From: Straminergon stramineum
Lineage: Eukaryota; Streptophyta; Bryopsida; Hypnales; Calliergonaceae
Length of the DNA stretch: 64,000 nucleotides
Assembly (NCBI GenBank): GCA_963920665.1
Contig: OY987265.1
Span: 39,871,001-39,935,000 of the forward strand
Direction: 5' to 3'
Below are positions 1 through 11,410 of the stretch, piece after piece; position 1 is the stretch's first letter; each line of letters opens with the position of its first letter. The notes beneath the pieces are model-generated. The model was not told the DNA's origin. It saw nothing but the letters and a program-made list of their open reading frames with translations, and did no database searches. The translations under genes and the position numbers were made by a program.

Positions 1-666
1 TTTTATCCTCTTGCAAATAGAACAGTTCCTGTTGTGCATTGAGGTCAGCATCCCTTCATTTCAAGGTCCAATTCAGTTTGCAACTGGCTTCAAGTATGTT
101 TACAACTCGATTCATTGACTTGTCTAAGCACGCTGAAAATTCAAGTTGACAGGCTCTGGCAGGAACTTGAAGGATGCCAGAAAGAGAATACTCGTTGTGC
201 CACTTTCAGCATGTGTGATTTCTGGGAGTGCGATTTCTTGGAAATCGGTAACGTGTTGCGGAGGGTCTTAGGGTACAAAAATAAAATTTGTTGAGCCAAA
301 CTTGGTGCTAGTGAAATTTTCCTCACCAGGAAAGAGTTTCCTGTGCAATCATTGAAAGTGGGAGGTTGTCGAGCACTGTAAGAGATAGTATACAAGTCCA
401 TTTCTAGGATCAACGGCCATGGACAGTCAGAGAAGTCACGCTCACACAACCTCTTAATTGAAAGCCAACAAAGTGTATGAATAGATGAGATGCACATATA
501 GGAAACAGGATTAATTCAATTTCGGTGTTTTCTATCCTCTAGTCCTCTACTGCACAGTACATATCTAGAGAGCCATGTTTTAAGTTAAGAAAACTGTGGT
601 TTGCAACTTTTCTAGGTGTTTGAAACTTATGTCTCCAATTCTTGTTGTTGCAGGATATAGTGAGGC

Positions 667-1374
667 ATGGCTTACTCAAACATTGACATCCAAAAGTTCT
701 TGACAGATAAGTCTGACGCCTCGATGACAACAATTGAGAAGAAATGCTCTGATTCTCTGCTCTTGAACATGCTCGCAGAAGGTCTGTATGCAGACATCAC
801 CTTCGAAGCAAAAGGGGGCACAGTCAAAGCACACCGGAGTGTGTTGGCCACGGTGTCGGTTGTATTTCGAGAAATGTTCCAGCATGATGTGAAGGAGCTG
901 CAGCTCGTGAGCTTGCCTCAGTTGCCTAACATAGCTATTGAGAGTTTGCAACTGTTTCTGGTTTTGCTTTACATCACAAATGAAAAAACAAGAGCAATGC
1001 CAGAGTTCAACGCTGCTGTGGACAAACACTTCGCTGCTTTGTTTGATGCTACTCACAAGTTCCAGGTGGAGGGTAGACTGAATGCGGTTGTAGAAGCTGG
1101 TCTACTGAGGCATTTGACCCCCGCAAACTGTTGGGAATTCTACCACAAATGCAAGGATTTAGCGTTGGTATCTGAACAGGATTTTTCTGAGGCTTGCCTG
1201 TCTTACGTTGTGAAGAATTGCGAGAAGGTTATGAAATCAGCAACTACTGTAGTGGAGATGCGACGCGATCCCGAAGTGGTGCAGCGCTGCATAACTGAGG
1301 CTATCTCAAAAGGTTCACGCTGTGAAATTCGTCGGCAGAAAACAACTCCAAAGCGCTATAAGCAGAATGCATAA
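667..1374 (+). CDS. BTB/POZ domain protein, copy 1 (235 aa)
   Basis: This is an intronless reading frame for a BTB/POZ protein of the kind that usually serves as substrate adaptor for CUL3 ubiquitin ligases. Residues about 25-110 show the BTB core: a SDSLLLNML helix, a YADITFEAKGG strand, the hallmark KAHRSVLA, then VFREMFQHD. The rest is helical, like the BACK-type extension of short plant BTB proteins. The C-terminus is basic (KTTPKRYKQNA), possibly a nuclear signal. The start is fixed by in-frame TAG and TGA stops in the six bases before GGC-ATG, just after a splice acceptor. It lacks a few residues after the VFREMF helix that copies 2 and 3 have (the PPSSVSLPD segment). No substrate can be named. 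Confidence 0.85.
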   Translation: MAYSNIDIQKFLTDKSDASMTTIEKKCSDSLLLNMLAEGLYADITFEAKGGTVKAHRSVLATVSVVFREMFQHDVKELQLVSLPQLPNIAIESLQLFLVLLYITNEKTRAMPEFNAAVDKHFAALFDATHKFQVEGRLNAVVEAGLLRHLTPANCWEFYHKCKDLALVSEQDFSEACLSYVVKNCEKVMKSATTVVEMRRDPEVVQRCITEAISKGSRCEIRRQKTTPKRYKQNA

Positions 1375-1733
1375 CCTCACAACCACTCAATTTGAGCTGG
1401 TATTTGAATCATCCACTTGCGAAGGGCTGCCTAACTTTCTGCAATAGGTTAAACTCTTTAACACTTTGAAAAGCAAAGGACTAGATCATACTGTAAGCAT
1501 TTGCTTTTTGCAGCTAGATACAAAGCTGAAAACAATTCCACGAACTTGTTTAAGCCTGGTTATATATTGAGTGCATGAACTGTCAACAGTCTGTAATCCA
1601 CATACAGCAGATGGTAGCATATATATACAATAACTAGATTTCTAAGTTTGAACCTTCCAAAGTACTGATTGTAAGGGCTTTATAGTGTCATGGCAATTTT
1701 CCCTCTAGTACACCGATTATTCATAAGAGTGTG
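1375..1733. other. 3' flank of BTB copy 1
   Basis: No gene is seen. The sequence is conserved with the 3' flanks of BTB copies 2 and 3, including a stretch ending in a run like GCAGCTAGATACA, so it is probably 3' UTR and downstream DNA carried in the duplication. No polyadenylation site could be fixed. Confidence 0.5.
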
Positions 1734-1905
1734 TTTTGAAATGAATTTTCATACGGTTATAAAATTGTACATGGGAGGAATGTTATTATCAATTTTGCTT
1801 GTGATGATTCTTCAACATGGATAGCACTCAATTACACATGCAATAGGTCAAATTATTCCTCCTTTCTAAAAAGTTATAACCATAAGTTTGTTCCATACTA
1901 ATAGG
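1734..1905. mobile_element. MITE family A, copy 1 (downstream of BTB 1)
   Basis: A short inverted-repeat element. The left arm contains GGTTATAAAATTGTACATGG then GAGGAAT; the right arm carries ATTCCTCC then AAAGTTATAACC. The same element lies at 11828-12004, where the arms are best preserved, and at 29568-29748. No coding capacity. It is absent from the equivalent place beside BTB copy 3. Confidence 0.7.
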
Positions 1906-2096
1906 ACAAATCCATGTAGCTATTGAATGGACTTTGAGAAAGTGTGAGTATAAGAACTACACTTAATTTGTTGAGGAATACAAGCAAAAGTTGTGATATT
2001 GGAAATTGAAGCTTTGTTGGAAGTGGAGGTAGCATTGTAGGGGCTCAAGGTATGTTTGCACAAGTTTGGCATTGGGAATGGTGATACTTTTAAGTG

Positions 2097-2590
2097 ATAC
2101 TAGTGTGCCCGTGCCATTGCCACAACCAAAAGAAAAGTGAAAATAATTCTTTTGTTTCTTCATTTTGAAAAATTTTGAAATTCAATATTTTTAATACAAG
2201 GAGTGCATGAGCTTTTTTGCAGTGTAAGAGGTTGTGTTCTTCATACAAATAGAAAGCTTTATGCAAAAAAGAATGCATGCCAGAGGCTTTGTTTCAAAGC
2301 ATTTAGACATGTGATGTGAAAGTTGTGTTTTTTTCAAGATAAAAGATAATTTAATTCAATTTTTTTAATTTATAAGAACTTTGAAATTCTATAACTTTTA
2401 CATTGAAGGTTCATACACCACAAAACAAAGTCTGTGCACCCCTTCCCAGTAAAAGCTTTGTAACGGTACGAAAACACCACTAGAGGTCTCACAATTTTTT
2501 AGATCTCATTATATCAAACAAAACAAACAAACAAACAAACAAACAAACAAACAAACAAACAAACAACCTAATTTCAGATATAGACTAGAT
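2097..2590. repeat. Dispersed repeat with CACTAGT-type end
   Basis: The stretch starts ACTAGTGTGCCCGTGCCATT and ends beyond a CAAA microsatellite with CTAATTTCAGATATAGA. A shorter relative lies inverted at 52395-52613, sharing the first 20 or so bases, an AAATTCAATAT core block and the (CAAA)-rich end. In reverse orientation it ends CACACTAG followed by T, which fits a Helitron 3' end (CTRR). I could not find a convincing terminal hairpin, so the class stays open. Confidence 0.45.
2515..2567 (+). repeat. (CAAA)n microsatellite
   Basis: About a dozen tandem CAAA units with one imperfect unit at the left. It lies inside the dispersed repeat at 2097-2590. Confidence 0.95.
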
Positions 2591-4066
2591 TACAAGTATC
2601 TAAATATTTTTCCCAAGTTTCTTACTTTCAAATCTCTAAAATGTTATTGCAAGTTGCATGCTAACAATGTAAACCTTGATCCCAAATTTGATCAATAGAA
2701 TTAAGTCTAAAGAAGTAAATATTGAAGAAAATAATGGGGATTTCTTCTATCATGTAGGATGTAAAGTGCATTTGTCTTATTGGAACATTAGAATTTATTG
2801 CACCAATAATGTTTCAGAAAATTATGATGAAAAAATCCAAAAATATATGTATATTCATTTTACATGTATTTTCTAAAAATGGTTACACGAAGATATCCTT
2901 TGAAAAATCCAAAATTGTAGCTCAGCTCTTTAAAGAAGTGATGGCATGCAACAAAACCTTAAAATACAAAAATATAAGAAATTAATAAGCAAAAATATTA
3001 TTAGATAGTATAATGTATTTTTAGATATGTTTTATGTTTAATATTTATTCTAAAGTATTATTTCTAAAAAAATTCAATGCAAATGAATGCATTACATTTA
3101 AGACTATAGGTGTCTGCCAAATAGATATCTTGAAACATAGAAAACAAGATTCAAAATCTTATTTCAAAATATCATCCTTTTCAGTTCATCATATATTGGA
3201 TTTATCTTTATTTAGACTCAATTGACCTATCTTTATCTAGGCTATTGTTGCTTGGAAGTTGGCACACAATTTTGATGTTATAGCAATGAATAACCAAAGT
3301 GTATAATACATGATACTTAAAATAATTCTATTTAAATAAATATTTAAATAAACATCTAAGTGTAGTTCCATTCTTAGTTATTTTGCCCTCCATCTAAGAA
3401 CTATTTGGAATGGCTTTATTGATTAAAAAATTATTTGTATTCATTTCTATACCATAAGTGGTTTGTGCTTGATGGTCAAGTGATGGACAATTATCAAACA
3501 TTGTTAAGATGACTAGACATGTATGTATATGTTGCAGAATCTTCATTAGGTACTTGTGATGAAAATATTAATAAATGTGAAATTTTGGAGGATTGCACAA
3601 TCTGGAGGTGTATCCAATGCCACTCAAAATGTTTCTAAAAAAATAAAATAAAAACATAAAAATTTCCATGTCTTAAAATTTTGATACACTAATTAAATAA
3701 ATATAAAATGTAGTTAGAATTCTTTCTAATTGCAATAATATTATCTTCATTACATATTTAGATTGTATTATAACATTAGTTAGTCTATATTACCATTTGA
3801 CAACCAACTATTATACTTTGAAGAGAAGGGATCATAGTGTCTTTATGAATTTTATAAGTTATAAATCTAGTACTTAATAGATTTTAGAAGAATAGAGGTT
3901 GAAATTTTTATTTTACTTTGAAGCTATGAATTTTCATTGCATTCAAAATCCTAATTCCAACCAAGAGACTAGACCTCTTAATAAAGTTTTGGATTTGAGT
4001 AACAAGGCACCATTATGTATATTAAAATAAAGGAATATATCACTTTAGAATTTACTTATTATAATG
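2591..4066. other. AT-rich intergenic DNA, no gene seen
   Basis: Strongly AT-rich with only short chance reading frames. I see no splice-consistent coding sequence, RNA gene or clear repeat ends. Confidence 0.6.
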
Positions 4067-4344
4067 TGGAGAGTTTCATTAAAATGGTGCCACTCCACAA
4101 CTTTGGCAATTTTTGGAAATTGAAATGTCTGAGCAATTTGAAAATTGAAATGTAGAATTGCCTTAGATGTCTAAATCTATACCATTCCTAATTGTTTGAA
4201 ATCTACACTTGTCATATATGGAACTTTTACAATTTAGACTAGGTGGTTTAAAATCTATACCTATACTAGATGGCACTTTTATGGTTCAAACTAGCTGGTC
4301 TAAAAATGGTACATAGGATACCGCCATTTCAACAAAATTCCCCA
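4067..4344. mobile_element. MITE family B, copy 1
   Basis: Ends are related to GGGGAATTTCATTAAAATGG at the left and to the complement of the same at the right (CAACAAAATTCCCC). The interior repeats short blocks of the type CTAGATG-TTTGAAATCTATACC, each related to the next. Relatives are at 4748-6803 (interrupted) and 7539-7737. Confidence 0.7.
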
Positions 4345-4747
4345 TCTATGTAAATGCAACTAGCAATATATTGGTTAAATTTACAAAATTTCTTTTGTAA
4401 ATAGGATATTAATGACCTTGGGAGGCATTTCTAGATAGGTGGCAAAAAATACTACAATGTTCACCTATACAAATGAAGATTTCTAGAAGAATGGCCTTTT
4501 TATACAAATCCAAACCTTTAGTGATATTCTAGGATTAATTTGTACAATCAGATATCACAAAAGACTCTCCAAGATCCTCATTAAATTGAAATACAAGGAT
4601 TTACCTTTAGACATTTGCAATGGAGTATGTGAATAAAATCAAAGATTGAAAGTTCTTATGATTGGTTAAACTTTTGCTTATATTGGTTAATTTTAAAAGT
4701 AGAAAACTACAATTGATAGCCAAAAACATAATTACTTTCCACTAATA
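4345..4747. other. AT-rich intergenic DNA
   Basis: No gene or repeat boundary recognised. Confidence 0.5.
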
Positions 4748-4876
4748 GGAAATTTCATTAAAATGGCACCTTTCTGCAACTTTGGCAGTTTTTACAATTT
4801 AGACCAAGCGGTCTATAATGTACATGTATCTTAGATGTTTGAAATCTATACCGTTCCTAGATGTTAGAAATCTATA

Positions 4877-5501
4877 GGACAATGGTCAACTCGGGGTATC
4901 ACTTTTTGGATACACTAATTAGGTGATTTTGGTTTAAAACCTCCAAAGTTTGTCTAATTTGTTCATTTCGATCAATTAAGAAGACCCTAAAATGAAAAAA
5001 AAATTCTTGCACCTCAATGGGATCAAAATATATATCCTTCTTGAGTTTGTTTTCTTAAAATTTGAAATTTTTGGATCTATTCATAGACATGAGAAAAAAT
5101 GCTAAAATTTGGGGATTTGCAAGCATCATAATGCACAATTTATTAAATTTTTATTGATAAAATTAATTATTTTATCTATTGGACCTCAAAATATAAATCA
5201 TATCCAAAAATAAAATTAAAATAAAATTATTGGATATTCCAATGTATGCTTGTTATTGAGGATTTAGTGTACATAGGACAAAACTTACTTTTTTCAACTA
5301 AAAAATTGATTAAAAATTCTTAAGTTCTTTGATTGTGATGAATTTTTTATTCTTGATACATTATCAATTTAGGTGGTTAAAACCACATTTTGTGAAACCA
5401 TACTTTATTATATTTAAAAGATGAGGTTGTTTGACACAAGGGAGTGGACTAACATTTTAGTTAAGACAACCTTTTTGGGTACCCCAAGTTGACCATTGCC
5501 C
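4877..5501. mobile_element. Inverted-repeat element nested in MITE B copy 2
   Basis: Terminal inverted repeats of about 24 bases: GGACAATGGTCAACTCGGGG at the left, and at the right the complement of GGGCAATGGTCAACTTGGGG. TATA lies directly outside both ends (4873-4876 and 5502-5505), consistent with a 4-bp or 2-bp target duplication. No coding frame; non-autonomous. Confidence 0.75.
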
Positions 5502-5505
5502 TATA

Positions 5506-6582
5506 GGGTCATTGTAAGGAACACTGGCCTGTTTTCTCATCACAATTAGAGTGACTTTCTTGTCATCTACTATGACTTATGAATTTTAAATCCAATGCCA
5601 AAATTTAAAAATCTATTTCTAGTTAACTTGATTGTCATCATATTTCTTATTTTTTTTAAATTTAAAAAAAATTATATTATATTTAAATGTCAATTTCATT
5701 TATATGTCACACTTTCAAAATTAGGGGTTTTTTATACTAAATTCCGGTTCAAATTAATGATTTTGGGTTGAAATTTATGTGGTATATTCCTATTGTAGGC
5801 AGACATATGCTTACCAAAGGGCATCTAAAAAAACATTATTTTATGTCCTCCACATTTGTGCAAAGAGGCCTCCCTTGCGCATGCATTTGTAAACATTATA
5901 AATGTTTTTTACCTCATTTTTTTAACCCTATCTCATCACCATGAAGTCTTTTACAATGGAAAATTTTTCATTGAAAAAAATTATTTTCCTATTTTCTACA
6001 AATAAAAATGTCCCAATTGTATTTTTTGGAACAACTTTTTGGACATAGAATTTAGTGAAGAAAATACAATTGGTACATTTTTATTTGTAGAAAATAGGAA
6101 AATAAAATTTAAAAAAAAAAAAAAAAATCTATTGGAAAAGACTTCATGGTGATGAGATTTGGTTAAAAAAATGAAGTCAAAAACATTTCTAATGTTTATA
6201 AGTGCACTCTCAAGGGAGCCCTCTTTGTACAGACGTGGAGGATATAAAATGATGTTTTTTAGATGCCCTTTAGGCGGAACATGTCTACCTACTATAGAAA
6301 TATACCACAAAAATTTCAGAAAAAAATCATTAATTTGAACCGGTATTTAGTATTAAAAACCCTTAAAACTGAAAGTGTGACTACTTCACAAAATTGATTT
6401 TTAATTGTAAAATGATTTTTTTTTTCATTTTCAGAAAATAAGAGGTACAATGGAAATAAAAAATTCTAGGATATCATATTTTGGTTTGGGCATTGGGTTT
6501 ATAAATAAAAAACTATAGCATTGGATTCAAACCAATATTTCAAAATACTATAGAAAACGGTTGGTGTTTCTTGCAATGATCC
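5506..6582. mobile_element. Long foldback element (TIR family C, copy 1) nested in MITE B
   Basis: Two arms of about 500 bases pair with each other around a centre near 6040. For example, AATTGTATTTT near 6018 pairs with AAAATACAATTG near 6061, and both arms carry the CATCACCATGAAGTC block. Ends are GGGTCATTGTAAGGAACACT at the left and the complement of GGATCATTGCAAGAAACACC at the right. TATA flanks both ends. An A-rich run lies at 6110-6127. The short reading frame inside is only the folded arm. Its ends are shared with 12689-13539 and 13789-14516. Confidence 0.8.
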
Positions 6583-6803
6583 TATACTATTTCTAGATGT
6601 TTGAAATTTGCACTAGTCTTAAATGGAACTTTTATGATTCAAACTGTTTGGTCTTGAATCTGTACCGTTCCTAGAATTTGAAAACATATACCAGTCCTAG
6701 ATTTAAGAAATATATACCAATCCTAGATGGCACTTTTATGGTTTAGATCATGAGGCAATCTAAATATGGCACATGGAAGACCGTTGTTTTAACAAAATCC
6801 CCC

Positions 6804-7538
6804 GTTCTAATAGTTACTTTTTTAATATATATTCCTTTGTCTCATAATATTAGTGCTTATTTTTTTTTCTCTTGTCTCAAATTACTTGACTATGTCCATT
6901 AACAATGTATACATAATACTTCAAATCCAATTTTATTAATTGATCTTTTAAGAAAAAAATTGGTGCTCAATATACAAAACAAAGATCAAGAATTCTAATT
7001 TATTATCTAGTTCATAAATTAAAATTTTTAAAGTAATTTGAAGTTGAAGTTGACTTTTTAATACACAATAAAAATATGATGTAAACATTGTTTTTTGAAA
7101 TGAAATTTCTAAATTCAAACGTGAATTTTTCAAATATTTTTCAAAGATCTTTAGAATTACTTCATCCTTTTGTAAGTTGCATTAATTGTAAATTCAACTC
7201 TTGTTGCAAATAATTTGATTCTTATATGCACTAGAAGAATGACCACCAAATCCTTATTACTTTTGGTAATTGGTACTAAAAAAATGATTGTTATTAATAG
7301 TGTACTTGCATATTTGAACATTAACCATATGACCTTACCAACATTAATCCCTTAAAGGTCACACCAAGCCCTTCAAAACTTATTTTGAAAACTTGTATCC
7401 TTCAAAGGTTAACCATCAAACACAAACCTATGGTGATTTTCGTAATGAATACAAGTCAATACTTGCGCAATCATTGAAGCCATTTGAAAAAAAAGCTCTA
7501 GAATGGATAGCATCCTAAGTTCATATAAACTCATATAT
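6804..7538. other. AT-rich intergenic DNA
   Basis: No gene. At about 6831-6856 is a sequence (TTCCTTTGTCTCATAATATT) resembling one end of a Stowaway-type MITE, without a visible partner. Confidence 0.5.
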
Positions 7539-7737
7539 GGGGAATTTCATTAAAATGGGCCACTCCACAACTTTGGTAGTTTTGGTGGTCTGAAATGTAC
7601 ACTTGTCTTAGATGTTTGCAATCTGTACCATTCCTAGATTTTTGAAATTTATAAGTGTCCTAGATGGAACTTTTATAGTTTAGATCGGACGGTCTGAAAA
7701 TGGTACAAGGAATACTACCTTTTTAACAAAATTCCCC
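7539..7737. mobile_element. MITE family B, copy 3
   Basis: The cleanest member: it begins GGGGAATTTCATTAAAATGG and ends TTTTTAACAAAATTCCCC. ATAT lies on both sides. It is 199 bases long with no coding frame. Confidence 0.8.
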
Positions 7738-8608
7738 ATATTAATTATTTATAAAGTGGGTACGTCCAAAACCCCAACTACTCAACTCTTGTATTATACA
7801 CAAGGGTCATTGGCATTAAAATGGCTTAGAGGAACACTTTTGTAAAAATTATATCAAATTAGAAAGACCAAAAAGTTAGGTGAAGACCCAATTTATTTAT
7901 TTTTTAAATGTAGAAATGTTGTGTTGCGTTACTTGTATATATATTAGAAAAAAAAGTCACAATTTATATGAAGAATTGAAACATCTATGCAAAGTTTTTT
8001 TAAATCCATACAAGAGATTTTCTCCAAATAAAATTAAAATTCATTTGTAGTGTTTTATTTATAAGAAAAAAAATTTCATTTTCATAAAATATCTCCAAAA
8101 TTTGGGTAGCTTGTTCCATGATACATGTATTAAATAATATGTAATTAGTCTTTTCATGCTATTATTGTCCTCAAAGAATAGTCATTTCATATATATAATT
8201 GCATTTTTGGATTCCTTATTAAAAGGGCTACAAGAATTTTTTACATGAAAACAAAATGTATCACTTGAGATTAGACTAAAATGTATTATAAGTGAATTTA
8301 CTCAAGGCCATATAATATGAGAGTTGCATACCCATGGCCCCAAATCCGCCACTTTTGGCTATTTTACCTAGTTACTATCATTATATTGGTCAAATTTTCA
8401 TATTTTCTTGTTGGCAAGTGCGACTGTGCAAGGAGGTTCCAACGCACCAAAAAAACTCAACATTTGGATACCATTTGCAAAGTTACGAAGGGTCAAGGTT
8501 TTCCTTGATAGATGTTTTCAAATCGTTTCTCCAACATTTGTACATATTGATTTTGGAGATTTACATATTGCATGCATTGCTTGCAGTTGCTGCTCTATTG
8601 TCTACATT
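7738..8608. other. AT-rich intergenic DNA leading into a dead retroelement
   Basis: No intact gene. The short overlapping frames at 8317-8608 sit immediately upstream of the copia remnant and could be its decayed integrase-to-polymerase region, but I see no motif that proves this. Confidence 0.4.
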
Positions 8609-9400
8609 TCCAGGACAGGTTTGGGAGCTTCAAAGACTTCTCTCAAAATGTCAAAATCTTCCTAGTGGCAAGAGATCCATCAACTCCAAATGGATATTCA
8701 AGGTAGGAAAGGGATCATGAGGCATAGCAGACAAGCTTAAAGCAGGTCTTGTGGCAATAGGTGACAAGCAATTTGAAGGAATCGATCTCTTTGAGACATT
8801 TGCACGTGTGCTGCAATGGTCGAACCATCCGGATAGTCTTGGCACTTGCTGCTCGCAAGGGATCGATGGAACGTTCAGCATCTTCATGTCATAACTGCAT
8901 CCTTAAAATTAAGGGATCTTAAAGGAAGAAGTGTTCATGGATATACCTGATGGGTGGAAAGGCCCTGATACTTTAGGTGAAATCTGTAGCCTGAAGTGAG
9001 CTTTACACGGTCTAACTTAGGCAATCTCCTTGAGCTTAGTGTGCTAAAATTGACTCTTACCTGAAAGAAAAAAATTTGTAGCGAAGGAATAAGTATTACA
9101 ATTTGCATTTAGCATCATAAACAGAAAGCACACATTCGATATTATTGTTGTCTGTGGATGATCTCCTTCTCACGGGAGATGATGAAGAAATCGGGAGAGG
9201 AGCGATACTCTTCATGCGAGAAAAACGTGATTTCATGAGGTGCTAGGGTTTCAACTTCGTCATCTCCGATTCCTGTTTTCTCAAAGATCTCAGATACTGG
9301 AGCTATGCCAAGAGATCTTTCGAAACAACCACAGATAATGCGAAGCTGAAACTTAATGAAGCGCTTTGACACCACAACTGCAATTATATATCCATAGGAG
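8609..9400 (+). pseudogene. Ty1/copia reverse transcriptase remnant
   Basis: Decayed polymerase of a Ty1/copia retrotransposon. Reading across frames on the plus strand gives, in the right order, VWELQRLL, LPSGKRSINSKWIFKVGKGS, then stretches like KAGLVAIGDKQFEGIDLFET, EEVFMDIPDGWKGPD, and from about 9150 SVDDLLLTGDDEEIG. These match the copia order of the KWVFKVK block, the ARLVAKGFxQxxGIDYxETF block, the EEIYMxQPEGF block and the YVDDLLLTG catalytic block. Several stops and frameshifts interrupt it, and the catalytic tyrosine position reads serine. It cannot encode an enzyme. No gag or integrase was recognised. Confidence 0.8.
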
Positions 9401-9611
9401 GACGAGGAATAGCTAGACCTGTACGTAGTCAACATCATTTGTTCAGTGCATAGACTAAAATCTAGAAATACGTTGACAGAGTATAGCAGATTAAATAGAT
9501 AACTTAACGATGAGAAAGAAAACAAAGCTGCAAGCAAAATTGATTCAGAGGCTCGACAGAACTCAGAGTAGTACTAAGTCGCGTCAATGAGAGAATTCTG
9601 AGATGCAAGGT

Positions 9612-9850
9612 TTGAGGGAGAGTACGTGTTAGAAACAAATCCTGCACCACAGAAAAGGTGATACGTCATCTTATCTTATCCCTAGATAGCTTCAGTTACA
9701 CTATTAGTTAATTAGGGATACTTCTAATTCATGAATCTCTTGCTTACTTAGTGTCAGTCAGTTTACTGGGAAAGCGTGCCTTCTCGCTTCTTGCATGTAT
9801 TAATACTACTCTATTCCAGGGAAATAACAATCCTTCCAGATGAGAGATAC
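9612..9850 (+). repeat. Probable polypurine tract and start of a copia 3' LTR
   Basis: TTTGAGGGAGAG is followed by TACG and TGTTAGAAAC. Plant copia elements often have a GAGGGGGAG tract directly before an LTR starting TGTTAGA, and this lies in the right place and orientation after the dead polymerase. The right end of the LTR is not determined and no 5' LTR partner was seen, so 9850 is approximate. Confidence 0.45.
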
Positions 9851-10681
9851 TAGCGTACACTTGCATCATAATTTCTTACATTGTAATTCTTCACATTTGC
9901 GTTTGTAGTTCTTCCAAGTCTAAGCTATTGCGAGGAGAAGGGATATTGCATTGCAGGAAACTTGAGTTCACGTGATTACGCGAAGTGAGGTTTTATCCTC
10001 TTGCAAATAGAGCAGTTCCTGTTTGTGCATTGATGTCAGCATCCTTTCCGTTCTCCTGATTCTAGGTTCAATTCAGTTTGCAACTTGCTTCAAGTATGTT
10101 TACAACTCTACTCATTGACAAAGCAAGCTGAAAATTCAAGTTGACAAGCTATTGCATGAACGTGAAGGATGTCAGGAAGAGAATACTAGTTGTGTCACTT
10201 TAAGCATTTCAGCATATGTGTGAAGTTTCTGGGAGACCCGAAAATTGTTGTGGGGGGTCTTTGGGTACGAAAATCAAATTCGTTGAGCCAAACTTGGTGC
10301 TGTTGAAATTTTCATTACCAGGAAAGAGTTTCCTGTGCAATCATTGAAAGTCAGTGGGAGGTTGTCGACCACTGTAAGAGATAGTATACAAGTCCATTTC
10401 TAGGATCAACGGCCATGGACAGTCAGAGAAGTCACGCTCACACAACCTCTTAATTGAAAGCCAACAAAGTGTATGAATAGATAGCAAAGTGTATTCATGA
10501 ATAGATGAGTTGCTCATATGTAAACAGGATTAATTCAAAATCGGTGTTTTCTATGTTCTACTAAACAGAGCATACTTAGAGAGACATATCTTAGGTTAGT
10601 CAGGAAATTTGTGGTTTGCAACCTCTTCAGATGTTTGAAACTCATGTCTCCAATTCTTGTTGTTGCAGGATATAGTGAGGC

Positions 10682-11410
10682 ATGGCTTACTCAAATATTG
10701 AAATCCAAAAGTTCTTGACAAACAAGTCTGACGAATCGATGGAAGAAATTGAGAAGAAATGCTCCGATTCTCTGCTGTTGGACATGTTGGAAGAAGGTCT
10801 GCATGCCGACGTCACCTTCCAAGCCAAAGGAGGCACAGTCAAAGCACACCGCAGTGTGTTGGCCACGGCGTCACTCATATTTCGAGAAATGTTCCGACAT
10901 GAGATGAAGGCGTTGCAGCCCCCCTCCAGTGTGAGCTTGCCTGACATGGCTATTGAGAGTTTGCAACTTTTTCTGGTTTTGCTTTACATCACAAATGAAA
11001 AAACAAGAGCAATGACAGAGTTCAACGCTGCTGTGGACAAGCACTTCACTGCGTTATTTGATGCTACCCACAAGTTCCAGGTGGAGGATAGACTGAGTGC
11101 GGTTCTAAAATCTGGTCTGCTGAGGTATTTGACCCCCACGAATTGTTGGGATTTCTACCACAAATGCAAGGCTTCGACGTCACTATCTGAAGATGATTAT
11201 TCTGAGGCTTGCCTGTCGTATGTTATGAAGAACTGCCAGAAGGTTATGAAATCAGCAGCAACTGTACTAGAGATGCAACGCGATCCCAAAGTGGTGCAGC
11301 GCTGCATAATTGCGGCTATGTCCCAAGGTTTATGTTGTGAATCCTGTCGGCAGAAACCGACACCAAATCGCAAAAAGTCGAACGCTCAGACTCACGACCA
11401 CGTAATTTGA
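10682..11410 (+). CDS. BTB/POZ domain protein, copy 2 (242 aa)
   Basis: Intronless BTB protein, close relative of the products at 667 and 22964. It has the ADVTFQAKGG strand, KAHRSVLA, IFREMFRHEMKAL and a longer PPSSVSLPD linker than copy 1. The second half ends in a Cys-rich, basic tail (CCESCRQKPTPNRKKSNA). The start follows an in-frame TGA and a conserved TTGCAG acceptor ending at 10668. The expected role is CUL3 adaptor or homotypic BTB dimer; the partner is unknown. The frame is intact, and divergence from the other copies is spread over the protein without breaks, which suggests selection on the protein. Confidence 0.85.
   Translation: MAYSNIEIQKFLTNKSDESMEEIEKKCSDSLLLDMLEEGLHADVTFQAKGGTVKAHRSVLATASLIFREMFRHEMKALQPPSSVSLPDMAIESLQLFLVLLYITNEKTRAMTEFNAAVDKHFTALFDATHKFQVEDRLSAVLKSGLLRYLTPTNCWDFYHKCKASTSLSEDDYSEACLSYVMKNCQKVMKSAATVLEMQRDPKVVQRCIIAAMSQGLCCESCRQKPTPNRKKSNAQTHDHVI

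Larger units (their letters stand above)
1..2095 (+). repeat. Segmental duplication unit, copy 1 (BTB gene plus flanks)
   Basis: This stretch aligns by eye along most of its length with 9991-12215, and less closely with the reverse complement of 22520-24300. The match includes about 650 bases upstream of the BTB start and several hundred bases downstream. The left edge of the window cuts the unit, because in copies 2 and 3 the similarity runs about 100 bases further upstream. Bases 1-653 hold the promoter and 5' UTR. A TTGCAG acceptor at 648-653 is conserved in copy 2 (TTTGCAG in copy 3) and suggests a 5' UTR intron; I could not place its donor. Confidence 0.85.
4748..6803. mobile_element. 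MITE family B, copy 2, split by two insertions
   Basis: The left part (4748-4876) starts AGGAAATTTCATTAAAATGG. The right part (6583-6803) ends TTTTAACAAAATCCCCC. Together they give the family B interior with its repeated CTAGATGTTTGAAAT blocks. Between them are two other elements, 4877-5501 and 5506-6582. TATA flanks each insertion, so the order of events can be read: family B first, then the two others. Confidence 0.75.

Noticed and set aside
676..1056. Long open frame on the strand opposite BTB copy 1, also present opposite copy 3 (23318-23671)
   Set aside because: It follows from the codon make-up of the conserved BTB core, has no family match and no independent start context. It is a shadow of the real gene.
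2515..2567. Direct repeats considered as a CRISPR array
   Set aside because: It is a simple CAAA microsatellite with no spacers, and this is plant nuclear DNA.
5996..6310. 104-residue frame on the minus strand
   Set aside because: It lies within one arm of the long foldback at 5506-6582 and includes the poly-A run; it is not preserved in the other arm.
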